A stretch of 64,000 nt of DNA from Pseudarthrobacter polychromogenes (GTDB lineage: Bacteria > Actinomycetota > Actinomycetes > Actinomycetales > Micrococcaceae): positions 1 to 64,000 of the forward strand of contig NZ_BMKU01000010.1 of the NCBI RefSeq assembly GCF_014644495.1, read 5' to 3'. Shown here one piece after another: positions 35,015 to 43,890 of this stretch. How positions within the stretch are numbered: the first letter of the stretch is position 1; each line of letters opens with the position of its first letter. The position numbers and the translations under genes were made by a program. Below the pieces are notes generated by a model. That model had not been told where the DNA came from, made no database searches, and saw only the letters and a program-made list of their open reading frames with translations.

Positions 35015-36346
35015 ATGTCGGATCTTGCCCACCGTGACCTCAGCCGGCGGACCTTGCTCAAGGGAGGGTTGATGGCCCTGGCCACCGGCCCCCTGCTGGC
35101 AGCCTGCGGCGTGAACACCAGCGGGAGCGGAGGGGAAGGCTCCGTCAACTTCCTTTCCACCCAGTTCTCCCCCGTGGAGGAGCGGCAGAGATATGAAGCC
35201 ACGCTGAAGAAGTTCGCCGGCGACATCCAGGTGGCCTACAACCCTGTGGACACCGGCATCTTCAACACCACCCTGAAGTCCCAGCTCGCCGCCGGAAAGG
35301 TTGAAATAGGCATCGCAGCGGGCCTGCACAGCGACCTCATCCCCTTCGCGTCCCAGTTCGAGGACCTCAGCTCCCTGACCAACGACCTTTCGTCTGCCGG
35401 CTACTCCGACGACCTGCTGGAGCTGGCGAAGCTCGGAACGGATTCTCCCCGGTACATCCCTTGGATCCAGGCGACCTATGTGGTGGCGGTCAACAAGAAG
35501 GCGCTGGACTGGCTGCCCTCGGGCGCCGACGTCAACAACCTCACCTACGAGAACTTCCTGGCGTGGGCCCAGGCAGCCAAGGCGGCGAACGGCGGGCGTC
35601 CGGTGTTCGGCATTCCGGCCGGGCCGAAGGGCCTCCACCACCGCTTCTACCAGGGCTTCCTGCTCCCCAGCTTCACGGGCGGGCAGATCACCACGTTCCG
35701 CAATGCCGACGCCGTCACCGCCTGGACCTACATGCGTGACCTGTGGGCCAACATGAACCCGGCCTCCGCGAATTACGACTTCATGCAGGAACCGCTGGGC
35801 AACGGGGAAGTCCTGGTGGCGTGGGACCATGTGGCCCGCCTCATCAACGCGGTCCAGGACAAGCCTGACGACTGGCTGATGGTGCCCGCCCCGTCCGGCC
35901 CGAAGGGCAAGGGCTACCTGCTGGTCGTCGGCGGCATGGCCGTGCCCCAGGGTTCGCCGGAAAAGGACAAGGCCTTCGAGCTGATCAAGGCGCTGTCAAA
36001 GCCGGAGGCGCAAATCGAGACGCTGAAGTCCAACGCCTTCTTCCCGGTGGTGGAGGCGGATATCGGAAGCGACCTCCCGGGCGGCATCGCCCTGGAGGCC
36101 AAGGCCGTCAAGGCGCAACAGGAAGCCCCGGACGCCATCCTCGCGCTCCCGCCCGTGGGCCTGGGCGACAAGGACCCGCAGGTCTCGCAGCTGTTCAAGA
36201 ACTGCTTCCAGGAGATCTGCCTGAACAACGCAGACGTCAGGGCGACGCTGGACCGCCAGGGGGCGGAGCTGGCCAGCATCATGGACACGCTGAATGTTCC
36301 CTGCTGGGCCCCGGATCCCGACTCTGACCAGTGCAGGGTTGCGTGA
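35015..36346 (+). CDS. Sugar ABC transporter substrate-binding lipoprotein
   Basis: A 443-residue extracellular solute-binding lipoprotein of the carbohydrate (UgpB/MalE-like) class. The N-terminus combines a twin-arginine pattern (SRRTLLKGGLM) with lipobox LAAC near residue 32. The mature part has EERQRYEATLKKFA, NTTLKSQLAAGKVEIG, a middle WGPT-like transport fold and the pattern LPPVGLGDKDP. The ATG has AGGAGG 6-7 bases upstream. The operon's other genes point to a glycosylglycerate or similar compatible solute as ligand, which is inference. It overlaps the first permease gene. Confidence 0.85.
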   Translation: MSDLAHRDLSRRTLLKGGLMALATGPLLAACGVNTSGSGGEGSVNFLSTQFSPVEERQRYEATLKKFAGDIQVAYNPVDTGIFNTTLKSQLAAGKVEIGIAAGLHSDLIPFASQFEDLSSLTNDLSSAGYSDDLLELAKLGTDSPRYIPWIQATYVVAVNKKALDWLPSGADVNNLTYENFLAWAQAAKAANGGRPVFGIPAGPKGLHHRFYQGFLLPSFTGGQITTFRNADAVTAWTYMRDLWANMNPASANYDFMQEPLGNGEVLVAWDHVARLINAVQDKPDDWLMVPAPSGPKGKGYLLVVGGMAVPQGSPEKDKAFELIKALSKPEAQIETLKSNAFFPVVEADIGSDLPGGIALEAKAVKAQQEAPDAILALPPVGLGDKDPQVSQLFKNCFQEICLNNADVRATLDRQGAELASIMDTLNVPCWAPDPDSDQCRVA

Positions 36347-37260
36347 TGGCTTCCCCGGACGCACCCGCTGCCGCAAGGCCCCGGCCCCGGCCCGCCAGGC
36401 CGCGCGGCCGGCCGCCGCGGAGGAGCGGGACTTCGGCGGCAATGCTGCTGATTGCCCCGTCCATCGTTTTTATGACCCTGCTGTTCGGGTGGCCGATGGT
36501 CAGCGGCATCCTCCAGGCGTTCGGCGGCCCGGAAGGACTGACGACGGCGAACTTCACCCGGATGGCGCAGGACCCCTACTTCTGGGCTTCCGTGGGCAAC
36601 ACCCTGCTGCTGATCGTGGTGATGATTCCGATCCAGTTCGTCCTGGCGCTGGCCATGGCCCTGCTGATCCGGGCCAAACCGCGCGGATCCTCGGTGTACT
36701 TCTATATCTGGGCCATCCCCCTGGCGGTCAGCGACCTTGCCGCCGGCCTGGTGTGGCTGACGGTGTTCACGGACCGGGGGTACCTCAACTCCGTGCTGGC
36801 CTCCGTGGGCCTTGAACCGTTTTCCTGGCTCGCCTACGACAACTACGCCTCCATGTTCATGGCTGTGCTGATCGCGGAAGTCTGGCGGGCAACCTCGCTC
36901 GTTTTCGTGATTGTGGTTGCCGGGCTGCAGTCCATCCCGAAGGACTATGAGGAGGCGGCCGGCGTCTTCGGGGCCGGCTTCTGGGACCGGCTGTGGCACG
37001 TGACCCTGCCGCTGCTCCGTCCCAGCCTCCAGACCGCCCTGATCCTCCGGACCATCCTCGCGTTCCAGACCTTCGCGGTGGCGCTGGCCCTCACGGGACA
37101 GAACTTCCCGCTGGTGGTCGGCGAGACCTACCGCTGGTACACGGGCCTCCAGGACGCCAACGTGGCGTCGGCGCTTGCCCTGGTGGTCATGGCAGTGTCC
37201 ATGGTCACCGCCGTTGGATACCTCAAGCTCCTGAAAGACCAGTCGGAGGCCCCGCGATGA
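36346..37260 (+). CDS. Sugar ABC transporter permease 1
   Basis: A 304-residue inner-membrane permease (MalF/UgpA type, six helices). After an Arg/Pro-rich N-terminal tail the first helix begins AMLLIAPSIVFMTLLFGWPM. The EAA loop is YEEAAGVFGAGFWDRLW followed by HVTLPLLRPSLQ, the contact with the ATPase. The ATG lies inside the stop of the substrate-binding gene (TGATG), which marks translational coupling. Confidence 0.88.
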   Translation: MASPDAPAAARPRPRPARPRGRPPRRSGTSAAMLLIAPSIVFMTLLFGWPMVSGILQAFGGPEGLTTANFTRMAQDPYFWASVGNTLLLIVVMIPIQFVLALAMALLIRAKPRGSSVYFYIWAIPLAVSDLAAGLVWLTVFTDRGYLNSVLASVGLEPFSWLAYDNYASMFMAVLIAEVWRATSLVFVIVVAGLQSIPKDYEEAAGVFGAGFWDRLWHVTLPLLRPSLQTALILRTILAFQTFAVALALTGQNFPLVVGETYRWYTGLQDANVASALALVVMAVSMVTAVGYLKLLKDQSEAPR

Positions 37261-38141
37261 GCCACGCCACCACCAACAAAACAACGGCGGCGGCAGACCA
37301 CCCGGCGCCGGAGGTCGACCGCAGGCCGCTGGCAAAGCGCCGCCGGAACCGGATACTGCTCCAGGTGGGCTGCATCCTCATCACCCTCTTCATGGCGCTG
37401 CCGATCTACCTGATCGCCCTGTCCGCCACCTCCAGCAGGGCAGCCCTGCAGGAGTTCCCCCTGAGCTTTATCCCCAACAACTTCTCCCTTGAGACGATGG
37501 AGACGTTCCTGCAGTCCACGGGCATCCTTGGCGGGCTCATTAACTCCGTCCAAGTGGGCATTTTCACCCTTGTGCTGTCCCTGATCATCGGCGTCCCGGC
37601 CGGTTACGCGGTGGCGCGTTTCGCCTTCCCGGGCAGGGACCCATACCAGCTCTTCCTGCTCTTCACCCGTGCCCTGCCCATCGTGGTCCTGTCCGTGCCG
37701 CTGGCCCAGCTCTTCCTCCAGACCGGGCTGTATGACAGCGTCCTCGCCGTCGTCCTGCTCCACACCGCGCTGGCACTGCCCACCACCATCCTGATCACCT
37801 CCTCGGTGTTCCTGGGCGTGCCGCGGGACGTCGAGGAAGCCGCCCGCATCTTCGGCTGCAGTCCGGTGCAGGCCTTCCTCAAGGTGGTCATGCCCATGGC
37901 CATCCCGGGCATCGCGGCGGCCTCGATCTTCACCTTCGTGATGTCCTGGAACGAGGTGCTGGGAGCATCGATCCTCACCCTGAACCAGCGCACCCTTCCG
38001 GCCCAGGTCCTCAGTTCCCTCGCCGAGTCACCACTGGCCTACCGGTTCGCCGGCGGCTTCCTGCTGGTGATCCCGGCATTGATCTTCATCTTCTTCATGC
38101 GCCGCTACCTCACCAACATGTGGGGCTCCACCATCCGCTGA
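37257..38141 (+). CDS. Sugar ABC transporter permease 2
   Basis: A 294-residue permease (MalG/UgpE type) with six helices. Start is MSHATTNK, overlapping the previous stop (ATGA). The first helix is ILITLFMALPIYLIAL; the EAA loop reads VEEAARIFGCSPVQAFLKVV with MPMAIPGIAAAS. Together with the first permease it forms the pathway for the imported solute. Ends 23 bases before the ATPase gene. Confidence 0.88.
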   Translation: MSHATTNKTTAAADHPAPEVDRRPLAKRRRNRILLQVGCILITLFMALPIYLIALSATSSRAALQEFPLSFIPNNFSLETMETFLQSTGILGGLINSVQVGIFTLVLSLIIGVPAGYAVARFAFPGRDPYQLFLLFTRALPIVVLSVPLAQLFLQTGLYDSVLAVVLLHTALALPTTILITSSVFLGVPRDVEEAARIFGCSPVQAFLKVVMPMAIPGIAAASIFTFVMSWNEVLGASILTLNQRTLPAQVLSSLAESPLAYRFAGGFLLVIPALIFIFFMRRYLTNMWGSTIR

Positions 38142-38164
38142 GTGCGTTCCAGAGAGGCTGTTCC

Positions 38165-39253
38165 ATGGCTGACATCTCGATCAAGGGTCTCAAAAAGACC
38201 TACCCGGGCAGCACCGAGCTGGCCACCAACAACGTTTCCCTTGATGTTGCCGAGGGCGAGTTCATGGTGCTCCTGGGGCCTTCGGGCTGCGGAAAGACCA
38301 CCCTGCTGCGCATGGTGGCGGGACTGGACTTCCCGGACGAGGGAAGCATCTCCATTGGCGGCAGGGACGTGACCTACCTTCCGCCGCAGGACCGGAACCT
38401 GTCCATGGTGTTCCAGTCCTACGCCGTCTTCCCGCACCGGAAAGTCCGCACCAACATCGCGTTCGGCCTGGTCATGAAGAAGGTTCCCCGGGAAGAACTG
38501 GAAAAGAAGGTCGCGTGGGCGGCGGACCTCCTCCAGCTGACCCCCTACCTTGACCGGTACCCCGCCCAGCTGTCGGGCGGGCAGCGGCAGCGCGTCGCCG
38601 TCGCACGCGCCATCGTTATGGACGCCGACGTGCTGCTCATGGACGAGCCGCTGTCCAATCTCGACGCGCTCCTGCGCCTCGACTTCCGGGCGGAGCTGAA
38701 GAAGATCGTCCAGCAGCTGGGCTCCACCACCCTCTACGTGACTCACGACCAGGTGGAGGCCATGAGCCTCTCGGACCGGGTCGCCGTGATGAAGAAGGGG
38801 CAGATCGCCCAGTTGGGGCACCCCATCACGGTCTATGAGGAGCCCGCTGACCGGTTCGTGGGAGGGTTCATCGGCTCACCGCCCATGAACTTCCTGGAGG
38901 GCCGCGTCACCCAGCAGGGCGCCCTGGAAGTCGCCGGGCAAAGCACCGAGGCCCCCGAATTCCTGGCCCGCTCCGCAGCCCGGTCCGGCGGCCTCCCCGT
39001 GATGGTCGGAATCCGGGCGGAGAACATCTACCTCGAGGACCGCGGCACGCCGGGGACCCTGGACGCTACCGTGGAAGTGGTGGAACCGCTGGGCCACGCC
39101 ACGCTGCTGACCGTGGACCTGGGCGGGCAGACCATCAAAGTGCAGGTGGCCTCCACTGTGCGGGTCTCCTCGGGAGAAAAGGTGGGGCTGCGCTTCGACC
39201 AGGCCGCCATCCGGTTCTTCGACACGGAAACCCAGCTTGGACTCACGGCATGA
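38165..39253 (+). CDS. Sugar ABC transporter ATPase, MsmK/UgpC-like
   Basis: A 362-residue ATP-binding subunit. Walker [19 protein letters not shown]-loop [10 protein letters not shown], signature [14 protein letters not shown], Walker [14 protein letters not shown] and switch [11 protein letters not shown] are intact. The C-terminal 120 residues (from about 240) form the TOBE/MalK regulatory domain. Having its own ATPase in the operon, instead of sharing a common one, makes the transporter self-contained. ATG follows GAGAGG. The stop overlaps the next gene by 4 bases. Confidence 0.9.
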   Translation: MADISIKGLKKTYPGSTELATNNVSLDVAEGEFMVLLGPSGCGKTTLLRMVAGLDFPDEGSISIGGRDVTYLPPQDRNLSMVFQSYAVFPHRKVRTNIAFGLVMKKVPREELEKKVAWAADLLQLTPYLDRYPAQLSGGQRQRVAVARAIVMDADVLLMDEPLSNLDALLRLDFRAELKKIVQQLGSTTLYVTHDQVEAMSLSDRVAVMKKGQIAQLGHPITVYEEPADRFVGGFIGSPPMNFLEGRVTQQGALEVAGQSTEAPEFLARSAARSGGLPVMVGIRAENIYLEDRGTPGTLDATVEVVEPLGHATLLTVDLGGQTIKVQVASTVRVSSGEKVGLRFDQAAIRFFDTETQLGLTA

Positions 39254-40605
39254 GCCCGGCGCCGGACGGGGAAACCTTTCCAATCCGCACCCTTGAGGAG
39301 CTGGGGAGCCGGGCGAGGGACGTCCTGGCAGCGAACGACATCGGCACCATGGTCACGGCGGCGCCGAACCTCTACCCGCACATGTGGAGCTGGGATGCCG
39401 CCTTCGTGGCCACCGGCCTCTCCACCGTGAGCGTGGACCGCGCACTCCAGGAGCTGGACTACCTGGTGGCCGCACAGTGGAAAAGCGGGATGATCCCGCA
39501 CATCGTGTTCTCCGACGTCCCGGGCTACTTCCCCGACGTGGACCGGTGGGGGACCCGCGGCGTGTCGCCGGAGGGCGTGCAGTCCAGCGGCATCTGCCAG
39601 CCGCCGGTGCATGCCACCATGCTGCGCCGCATCGTGGAACGGGCGACGGCGGCCGGTGGCGAGGATGCCAGGCTTGCGGAGCAATTCACCCGGCGGACTC
39701 TGCCGCACTGGATCGACTGGCATGCCTGGCTGCGGAGCGCCCGCGGCGGGGACGGCTCGGGCCTGCTCACCATCTACCACGGCTGGGAGTCCGGGATGGA
39801 CAACTCGCCGCGCTTCGACGGTCCGTACTCCAGGGTCCAGCCCGGCGACATGGAGCCGTTTGTCCGCACGGACACACTCAAGGTCACGGACCACAGCCAG
39901 CGTCCCAGCGACGAGGAGTACAGCCGCTACCTGTGGCTGGTGCAGCAGATGGCCGACGTGGGATTCGACGACGCCCGGCTGCCCGGGGTGATGTCCTTCC
40001 AGGTCAAGGATGTCTTTATGTCTGCGATCTTTGCCGCGGCCAGCGAGGACCTCGCCGTGCTGGCCGAACAGTTCGGACTGCCGGAGGAAGCGCCCCAGCT
40101 GCGGCAGTGGGCCACGGAATTCCGCGACGGCGTCGACGCGACCGTGGATGCGGAGACGGGACTTGCGCGGGACAGGGACGTGCTGACGGGCGAATGGATC
40201 GGGCCGCCCACCATCGCCGGTTTCGCACCCCTGGTTTCCACCGCGGACCAGGCACTCCTGGACAGGCAGCTGGAGATTTTCGAGGGGCCGGACTGGACCG
40301 GTGATCCGCGGCTGGCCTTCCCGCTGCCCGCCTCCACGTCCACCACGTATGAGGGGCTGAAGCCGCGCCAGTACTGGCGGGGGCCGGTGTGGCCGGTGAT
40401 GAACTGGTACCTGGCCCACTGCCTGCGCAGGCGGGGCGACGGCAAGCGCTACCGACAGCTGCGCGAGGCTTCCCTCGCCCAACTGATGGAAGGCCATTTC
40501 GGTGAGTACTACGAGCCCTTCACCGGTGAACCGCTGGGCAGCATGGACCAGTCATGGACAGCGGCCGTGGCGCTGGAATGGCTTGCCGATCCCGGGAACG
40601 GCTGA
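39250..40605 (+). CDS. Probable glucosylglycerate hydrolase (GH63-like)
   Basis: A 451-residue (alpha/alpha)6-barrel glycoside hydrolase. The patterns PHMWSWDAAFVATGL, GWESGMDNSPRFD, QYWRGPVWPVMNWYL and EYYEPFTGEPLGSMDQSW match the GH63-type glucosylglycerate/mannosylglycerate hydrolases of actinobacteria. The proposed acid is Asp184 in MDNSPR and the proposed base is Glu419 in GHFGEY, close to Asp182 and Glu419 I recall for the Mycolicibacterium hassiacum enzyme. It lacks a signal peptide, so the solute would be cut in the cytosol after uptake by the upstream ABC transporter. Trehalase-like or related glycosidase activity is an alternative. Confidence 0.75.
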   Translation: MSPAPDGETFPIRTLEELGSRARDVLAANDIGTMVTAAPNLYPHMWSWDAAFVATGLSTVSVDRALQELDYLVAAQWKSGMIPHIVFSDVPGYFPDVDRWGTRGVSPEGVQSSGICQPPVHATMLRRIVERATAAGGEDARLAEQFTRRTLPHWIDWHAWLRSARGGDGSGLLTIYHGWESGMDNSPRFDGPYSRVQPGDMEPFVRTDTLKVTDHSQRPSDEEYSRYLWLVQQMADVGFDDARLPGVMSFQVKDVFMSAIFAAASEDLAVLAEQFGLPEEAPQLRQWATEFRDGVDATVDAETGLARDRDVLTGEWIGPPTIAGFAPLVSTADQALLDRQLEIFEGPDWTGDPRLAFPLPASTSTTYEGLKPRQYWRGPVWPVMNWYLAHCLRRRGDGKRYRQLREASLAQLMEGHFGEYYEPFTGEPLGSMDQSWTAAVALEWLADPGNG

Positions 40606-40608
40606 TCC

Positions 40609-41946
40609 GTGGGTGCCCTGCCGCCGGGCCTCCCCGCAAACGACGACGGCGCGCGCCGGCACACGCGCCCGGTGCGCCTCCTCATCGCCGGCGCCGGAGC
40701 CAGGGGCGCCGCCTATGCCCGGCTCGCCGCTGCCACCGGCCGGGCCACCGTGGTGGGCCTTGCCGAGCCGCGCGCTGAGCTGCGCGGCCGGCTCGCAAAC
40801 GAGCTCGGGATACCGGACGGCGGGGTGTTCAATAACTGGCAGGCAATGCTGGAATCCCGGCTGCCGGCCGACGGAATCATCATCGCCACGCCGGACCGTG
40901 AACACGCAGCTCCCTTCGCAGCAGCCGCAGCCCACGGCTACCCGATCCTCCTGGAGAAGCCCGTCGCCGTCGACCCCTCCGGCTGTGCGGACCTTGGCCG
41001 CATCAGCCGTGAAACCGGCACCAGGGCAACGGTTTGCCATGTGCTTAGATACACCCCGCTGACGGTCCTGCTCAAGCAGATCCTGGCCGGCGGGGCGGTG
41101 GGCCGGATCATTTCCGTCCAGCACCTGGAACCTGTCGGCTTCTGGCACTTCGCGCATTCCTACGTCCGCGGGAACTGGCGCCGCGAGGAAAACTCAAGTC
41201 CGTTCCTACTCGCCAAGTGCACGCACGACGTCGACTGGCTCTCCTTCATCATCGGCAGCAGGCCCCTGCGGGTATCCTCCTTCGGGCAGCTGGCCCACTT
41301 CCGTCCCGAGGGGGCACCGGAAGGCGCAACCCGGCGCTGCACCGACTGCCCGGCTGAACCACGCTGCCCCTACTCCGCGCTGAAGATCTACGGCGCCGGG
41401 CGGCCACCGAACGGCGGCAGGCCGGACCCGGCACGGGCGTACTTCGCCGACGTCGTGGATCCTGGTGGCACCCCCGAATCACTGCTGCACGCCCTGGCCA
41501 CGGGACCCTACGGCCGCTGTGTCTATTTCTCGGACAATGACGTCGTGGACCACCAGGTGGTGAACATCGAATACGAGGACGGCACAACCGCCGCGTTCAC
41601 CGCCACGGCCTTCACCGCCGCGGGCCCCCGGCGGACCCGCATCTTCGGCAGCCACGGCGAGATCACCATCGAAGCCGGAGCCATCTCCGTCTACGACTTC
41701 CTGACCGGAACAACAACTGCCCACCCCGTGCCCGCTGCCGTGCCACAGGTCCGGGGCGAAAAGCACGAGGGCGGCGACCGCGGCCTCATCTCCGCCTGGG
41801 TTGCCGCGCTCGCCGGCGGGGACTGGTCGGGGGTGGTGTCCGGACTGGACGAGTCCCTGGTCAGCCACGCCGCCGTCTTCGCCGCCGAGGAAGCGCGCCG
41901 GAACAATGCCGTAGTGGACGTCGGGCGGTTCAGCCTCAGCCAGTAA
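40609..41946 (+). CDS. Gfo/Idh/MocA family oxidoreductase
   Basis: A 445-residue NAD(P)-dependent dehydrogenase. The Rossmann fold has IAGAGARGAAYARLA and the cofactor lysine motif LLEKPVAVDP; the active-site pattern KCTHDVDWLSF (Lys, His, Asp) follows. An additional cysteine-containing segment (RCTDCPAEPRCPYS) is typical of the larger members of this family and may bind zinc. The substrate is probably a sugar or sugar acid; in this operon a glucose- or glycerate-derived product is plausible but unproved. GTG start 3 bases after the hydrolase stop. Overlaps the convergent HutD gene by 11 bases. Confidence 0.82.
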   Translation: MGALPPGLPANDDGARRHTRPVRLLIAGAGARGAAYARLAAATGRATVVGLAEPRAELRGRLANELGIPDGGVFNNWQAMLESRLPADGIIIATPDREHAAPFAAAAAHGYPILLEKPVAVDPSGCADLGRISRETGTRATVCHVLRYTPLTVLLKQILAGGAVGRIISVQHLEPVGFWHFAHSYVRGNWRREENSSPFLLAKCTHDVDWLSFIIGSRPLRVSSFGQLAHFRPEGAPEGATRRCTDCPAEPRCPYSALKIYGAGRPPNGGRPDPARAYFADVVDPGGTPESLLHALATGPYGRCVYFSDNDVVDHQVVNIEYEDGTTAAFTATAFTAAGPRRTRIFGSHGEITIEAGAISVYDFLTGTTTAHPVPAAVPQVRGEKHEGGDRGLISAWVAALAGGDWSGVVSGLDESLVSHAAVFAAEEARRNNAVVDVGRFSLSQ

Positions 41947-42562
41947 CCTCATCGATGGACACCACAGCCAGGAAGCCGCGGCCCAGGACCTCCGGGGAAC
42001 CGCTGTCCGAACCCACCACGGCGTCGTAGCGGTCCAGGGCCACCGGCCCAGGCGCCCCGGGCCCGGCAGCGGACCCTGCTGCGGCAGCGGCCGCTGCAGG
42101 GGCAGCAGGGGCAGAGACAGTGGCCTGGCCCTGCAGCAGGACGCCGAACTGGCTGGCGAAAAGGGGGTGGGCCCGTTTCTTCGAGAGCTCGATGATGGAT
42201 GTAAAGCCCTTGTACTTCCCCGCCCGGGTGATGACGTTAAGGTTGCGGACGTCCCCCGTGGGGAGGGCGCAGGTGGTGTCGGCCCCGCCAGGGAACCGGA
42301 ACGGGCGGTACTTTTCGAGGGGATGTTCAGCACCATCCACGGTGAGCAGCAGGAGTTCGCCCTCAACCACGGTGAGCACCCGCTCCATCCCGGGAAACGG
42401 CGAGAAGTCCCCGGCTTTGCCCACCTCGGCGATGCTGACCCGCCAGTCCCACCCGCCGTCGTGTCCGGAGGCGGCGCCGGTGTGGCCCGCGATCTGGCGC
42501 GTTACCCCGCCGCCGTTGCGCCACGGTTCGGGTTTAAGGTCGGCAAAGCGGATGATCTCCAT
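41936..42562 (-). CDS. HutD/Ves family protein
   Basis: A 208-residue double-cupin protein. The conserved start MEIIRFADLKPEPWRNGGGVTRQIA and the middle WDWRVSIAEVGKAGDFSPFPGMERVL then GGADTTCALPTGDVRNLNVITR match HutD/Ves. HutD is linked to histidine utilisation and Ves to cold-related expression, but no hut genes are present here, so its role is open. The second cupin is interrupted by a low-complexity Ala/Pro-rich insert (about residues 150-172), an odd feature that may be a local expansion. Confidence 0.82.
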   Translation of the reverse strand: MEIIRFADLKPEPWRNGGGVTRQIAGHTGAASGHDGGWDWRVSIAEVGKAGDFSPFPGMERVLTVVEGELLLLTVDGAEHPLEKYRPFRFPGGADTTCALPTGDVRNLNVITRAGKYKGFTSIIELSKKRAHPLFASQFGVLLQGQATVSAPAAPAAAAAAAGSAAGPGAPGPVALDRYDAVVGSDSGSPEVLGRGFLAVVSIDEVTG

Positions 42563-42682
42563 CTGTTCAGCCTAGTTGCCCGACCCAGGGCGGGGTGCAG
42601 GCGGCAGGTGTCGGCAGCTCCCATCCTTCCCTGCTACTCTCCTCCGGGGGGACAACACGAAAACAGCCTGAAGGAGCCGGGA

Positions 42683-43294
42683 ATGTTCGTCAAAGTGTGT
42701 GGTCTCAGCACGCCGGAATCTGTTCGCGAAGCGGTGGACGCCGGAGCGGACGCGGTGGGTTTCGTCCTCACCGCCAGCCCCCGTGTGGTCTCGCCCTCGC
42801 AGGCATCGGCCCTGCTGGCGGAGGTCCCGGAACGGGTTTTGCCTATCGGCGTGTTCCGCGACGAGCCCGTTGTTGACGCCGTGGCCATTGCCCGCGCCGC
42901 CGGGCTGGAATGGCTCCAGTTGCACGGCACGCGCACCCGCGGGGACGTTGCCACCGTGCACGACGCCGGGATGAAGCTGGTCAGGGCTGTCACCTTGAGT
43001 GCCACGCCCGAGGAGCTGGAGGACTGGGGCGAGGACCTGCTCCTGATCGACGCCGCCGTCCCCGGTTCGGGCGAGGCCTGGGACTACGGTTCGGTGGCCG
43101 GCCTCCCTGCTCTGCAGGGACGCAACTGGCTGCTGGCCGGCGGCCTGGACCCGGAGAACGTTGGGAAAGCATCAGCTGCCGCCCGCGCCTGGGGAGTGGA
43201 CGTATCCTCCGGTGTTGAGGCATCCCGCGGCGTCAAGGACCTGGCCAAGGTCCGCGCCTTCGTGCACGCGGCGAAAGCCGAGTCCACGGTCTAG
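42683..43294 (+). CDS. trpF: Phosphoribosylanthranilate isomerase
   Basis: A 203-residue TIM-barrel isomerase of tryptophan synthesis: N-(5'-phosphoribosyl)anthranilate to CdRP. The general-base Cys lies in FVKVCGLSTPESV, the general-acid Asp in LLLIDAAVPG, and the phosphate-binding loops are WLLAGGLDPENV and GVDVSSGVEASRGVKD. Length is normal. GGAG lies about 6 bases before the ATG. It is isolated from other trp genes in this window, and a hairpin terminator follows. The residues fit a functional enzyme, though a paralog with other activity is possible. Confidence 0.82.
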   Translation: MFVKVCGLSTPESVREAVDAGADAVGFVLTASPRVVSPSQASALLAEVPERVLPIGVFRDEPVVDAVAIARAAGLEWLQLHGTRTRGDVATVHDAGMKLVRAVTLSATPEELEDWGEDLLLIDAAVPGSGEAWDYGSVAGLPALQGRNWLLAGGLDPENVGKASAAARAWGVDVSSGVEASRGVKDLAKVRAFVHAAKAESTV

Positions 43295-43356
43295 GCGGGC
43301 ACCGCAGTTCAGGCGGCACAGCAATGTGGGCGGCACGGCGGGATCCGGTTCAGGGG

Positions 43357-43380
43357 CAGCTCAGGGAAGCCCCTGAGCTG
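43357..43380 (+). terminator. Terminator after trpF
   Basis: CAGCTCAGG and CCTGAGCTG flank a 6-base loop, followed by TTTG. A moderate intrinsic terminator for trpF, located 32 bases before the next gene. Confidence 0.6.
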
Positions 43381-43411
43381 TTTGCCGGCGGCCCCGGGGC
43401 ACAATGGATGA

Positions 43412-43813
43412 ATGAAGACACTGCTCAACATCATCTGGCTGGTTTTTGGCGGGTTCTGGCTCGCGCTCGGATATTTCGCGGCCGGTGTCATCTGCTGCCT
43501 GCTGGTCATCACCATCCCGTGGGGCATCGCCTCGTTCCGGATCGCCGCCTACACCCTCTGGCCCTTCGGCCGCACCGTGGTGGACAAGCCCGGCGGCACC
43601 GGCGTCTTCCCGCTGCTGGGCAACGTGATCTGGCTCCTGGTGGCAGGCGCCTGGATCGCGATCGGGCACGTGGTCACCGCTTTCGCCATGGCAGTCACCA
43701 TCATCGGCATCCCGCTGGCCATCGCCAACCTGAAGCTCATTCCGGTGTCCCTGATGCCGCTGGGCAAGCAGATCGTACCCACCAGCCAGCCGTTCGTCTC
43801 CACCTACCGTTAG
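43412..43813 (+). CDS. YccF family membrane protein
   Basis: A 133-residue integral membrane protein with two related halves, each with the pattern NIIWLVFGGFWLAL / NVIWLLVAGAWIAI followed by TIPWGIASFRIAAYTLWPFGR and TIIGIPLAIANLKLIPVSLMPLGK. This duplicated motif is the hallmark of the YccF (DUF307) family. Function unknown. Starts after the trpF terminator, so probably from its own promoter. Confidence 0.85.
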   Translation: MKTLLNIIWLVFGGFWLALGYFAAGVICCLLVITIPWGIASFRIAAYTLWPFGRTVVDKPGGTGVFPLLGNVIWLLVAGAWIAIGHVVTAFAMAVTIIGIPLAIANLKLIPVSLMPLGKQIVPTSQPFVSTYR

Positions 43814-43890
43814 GCGGGAGCGGCCAGCCATTTCGCCTGCCGGCCGGGGCACCAGCCTCCCTGTAGAGGCCAGCCCGCTGACAGTACCGG

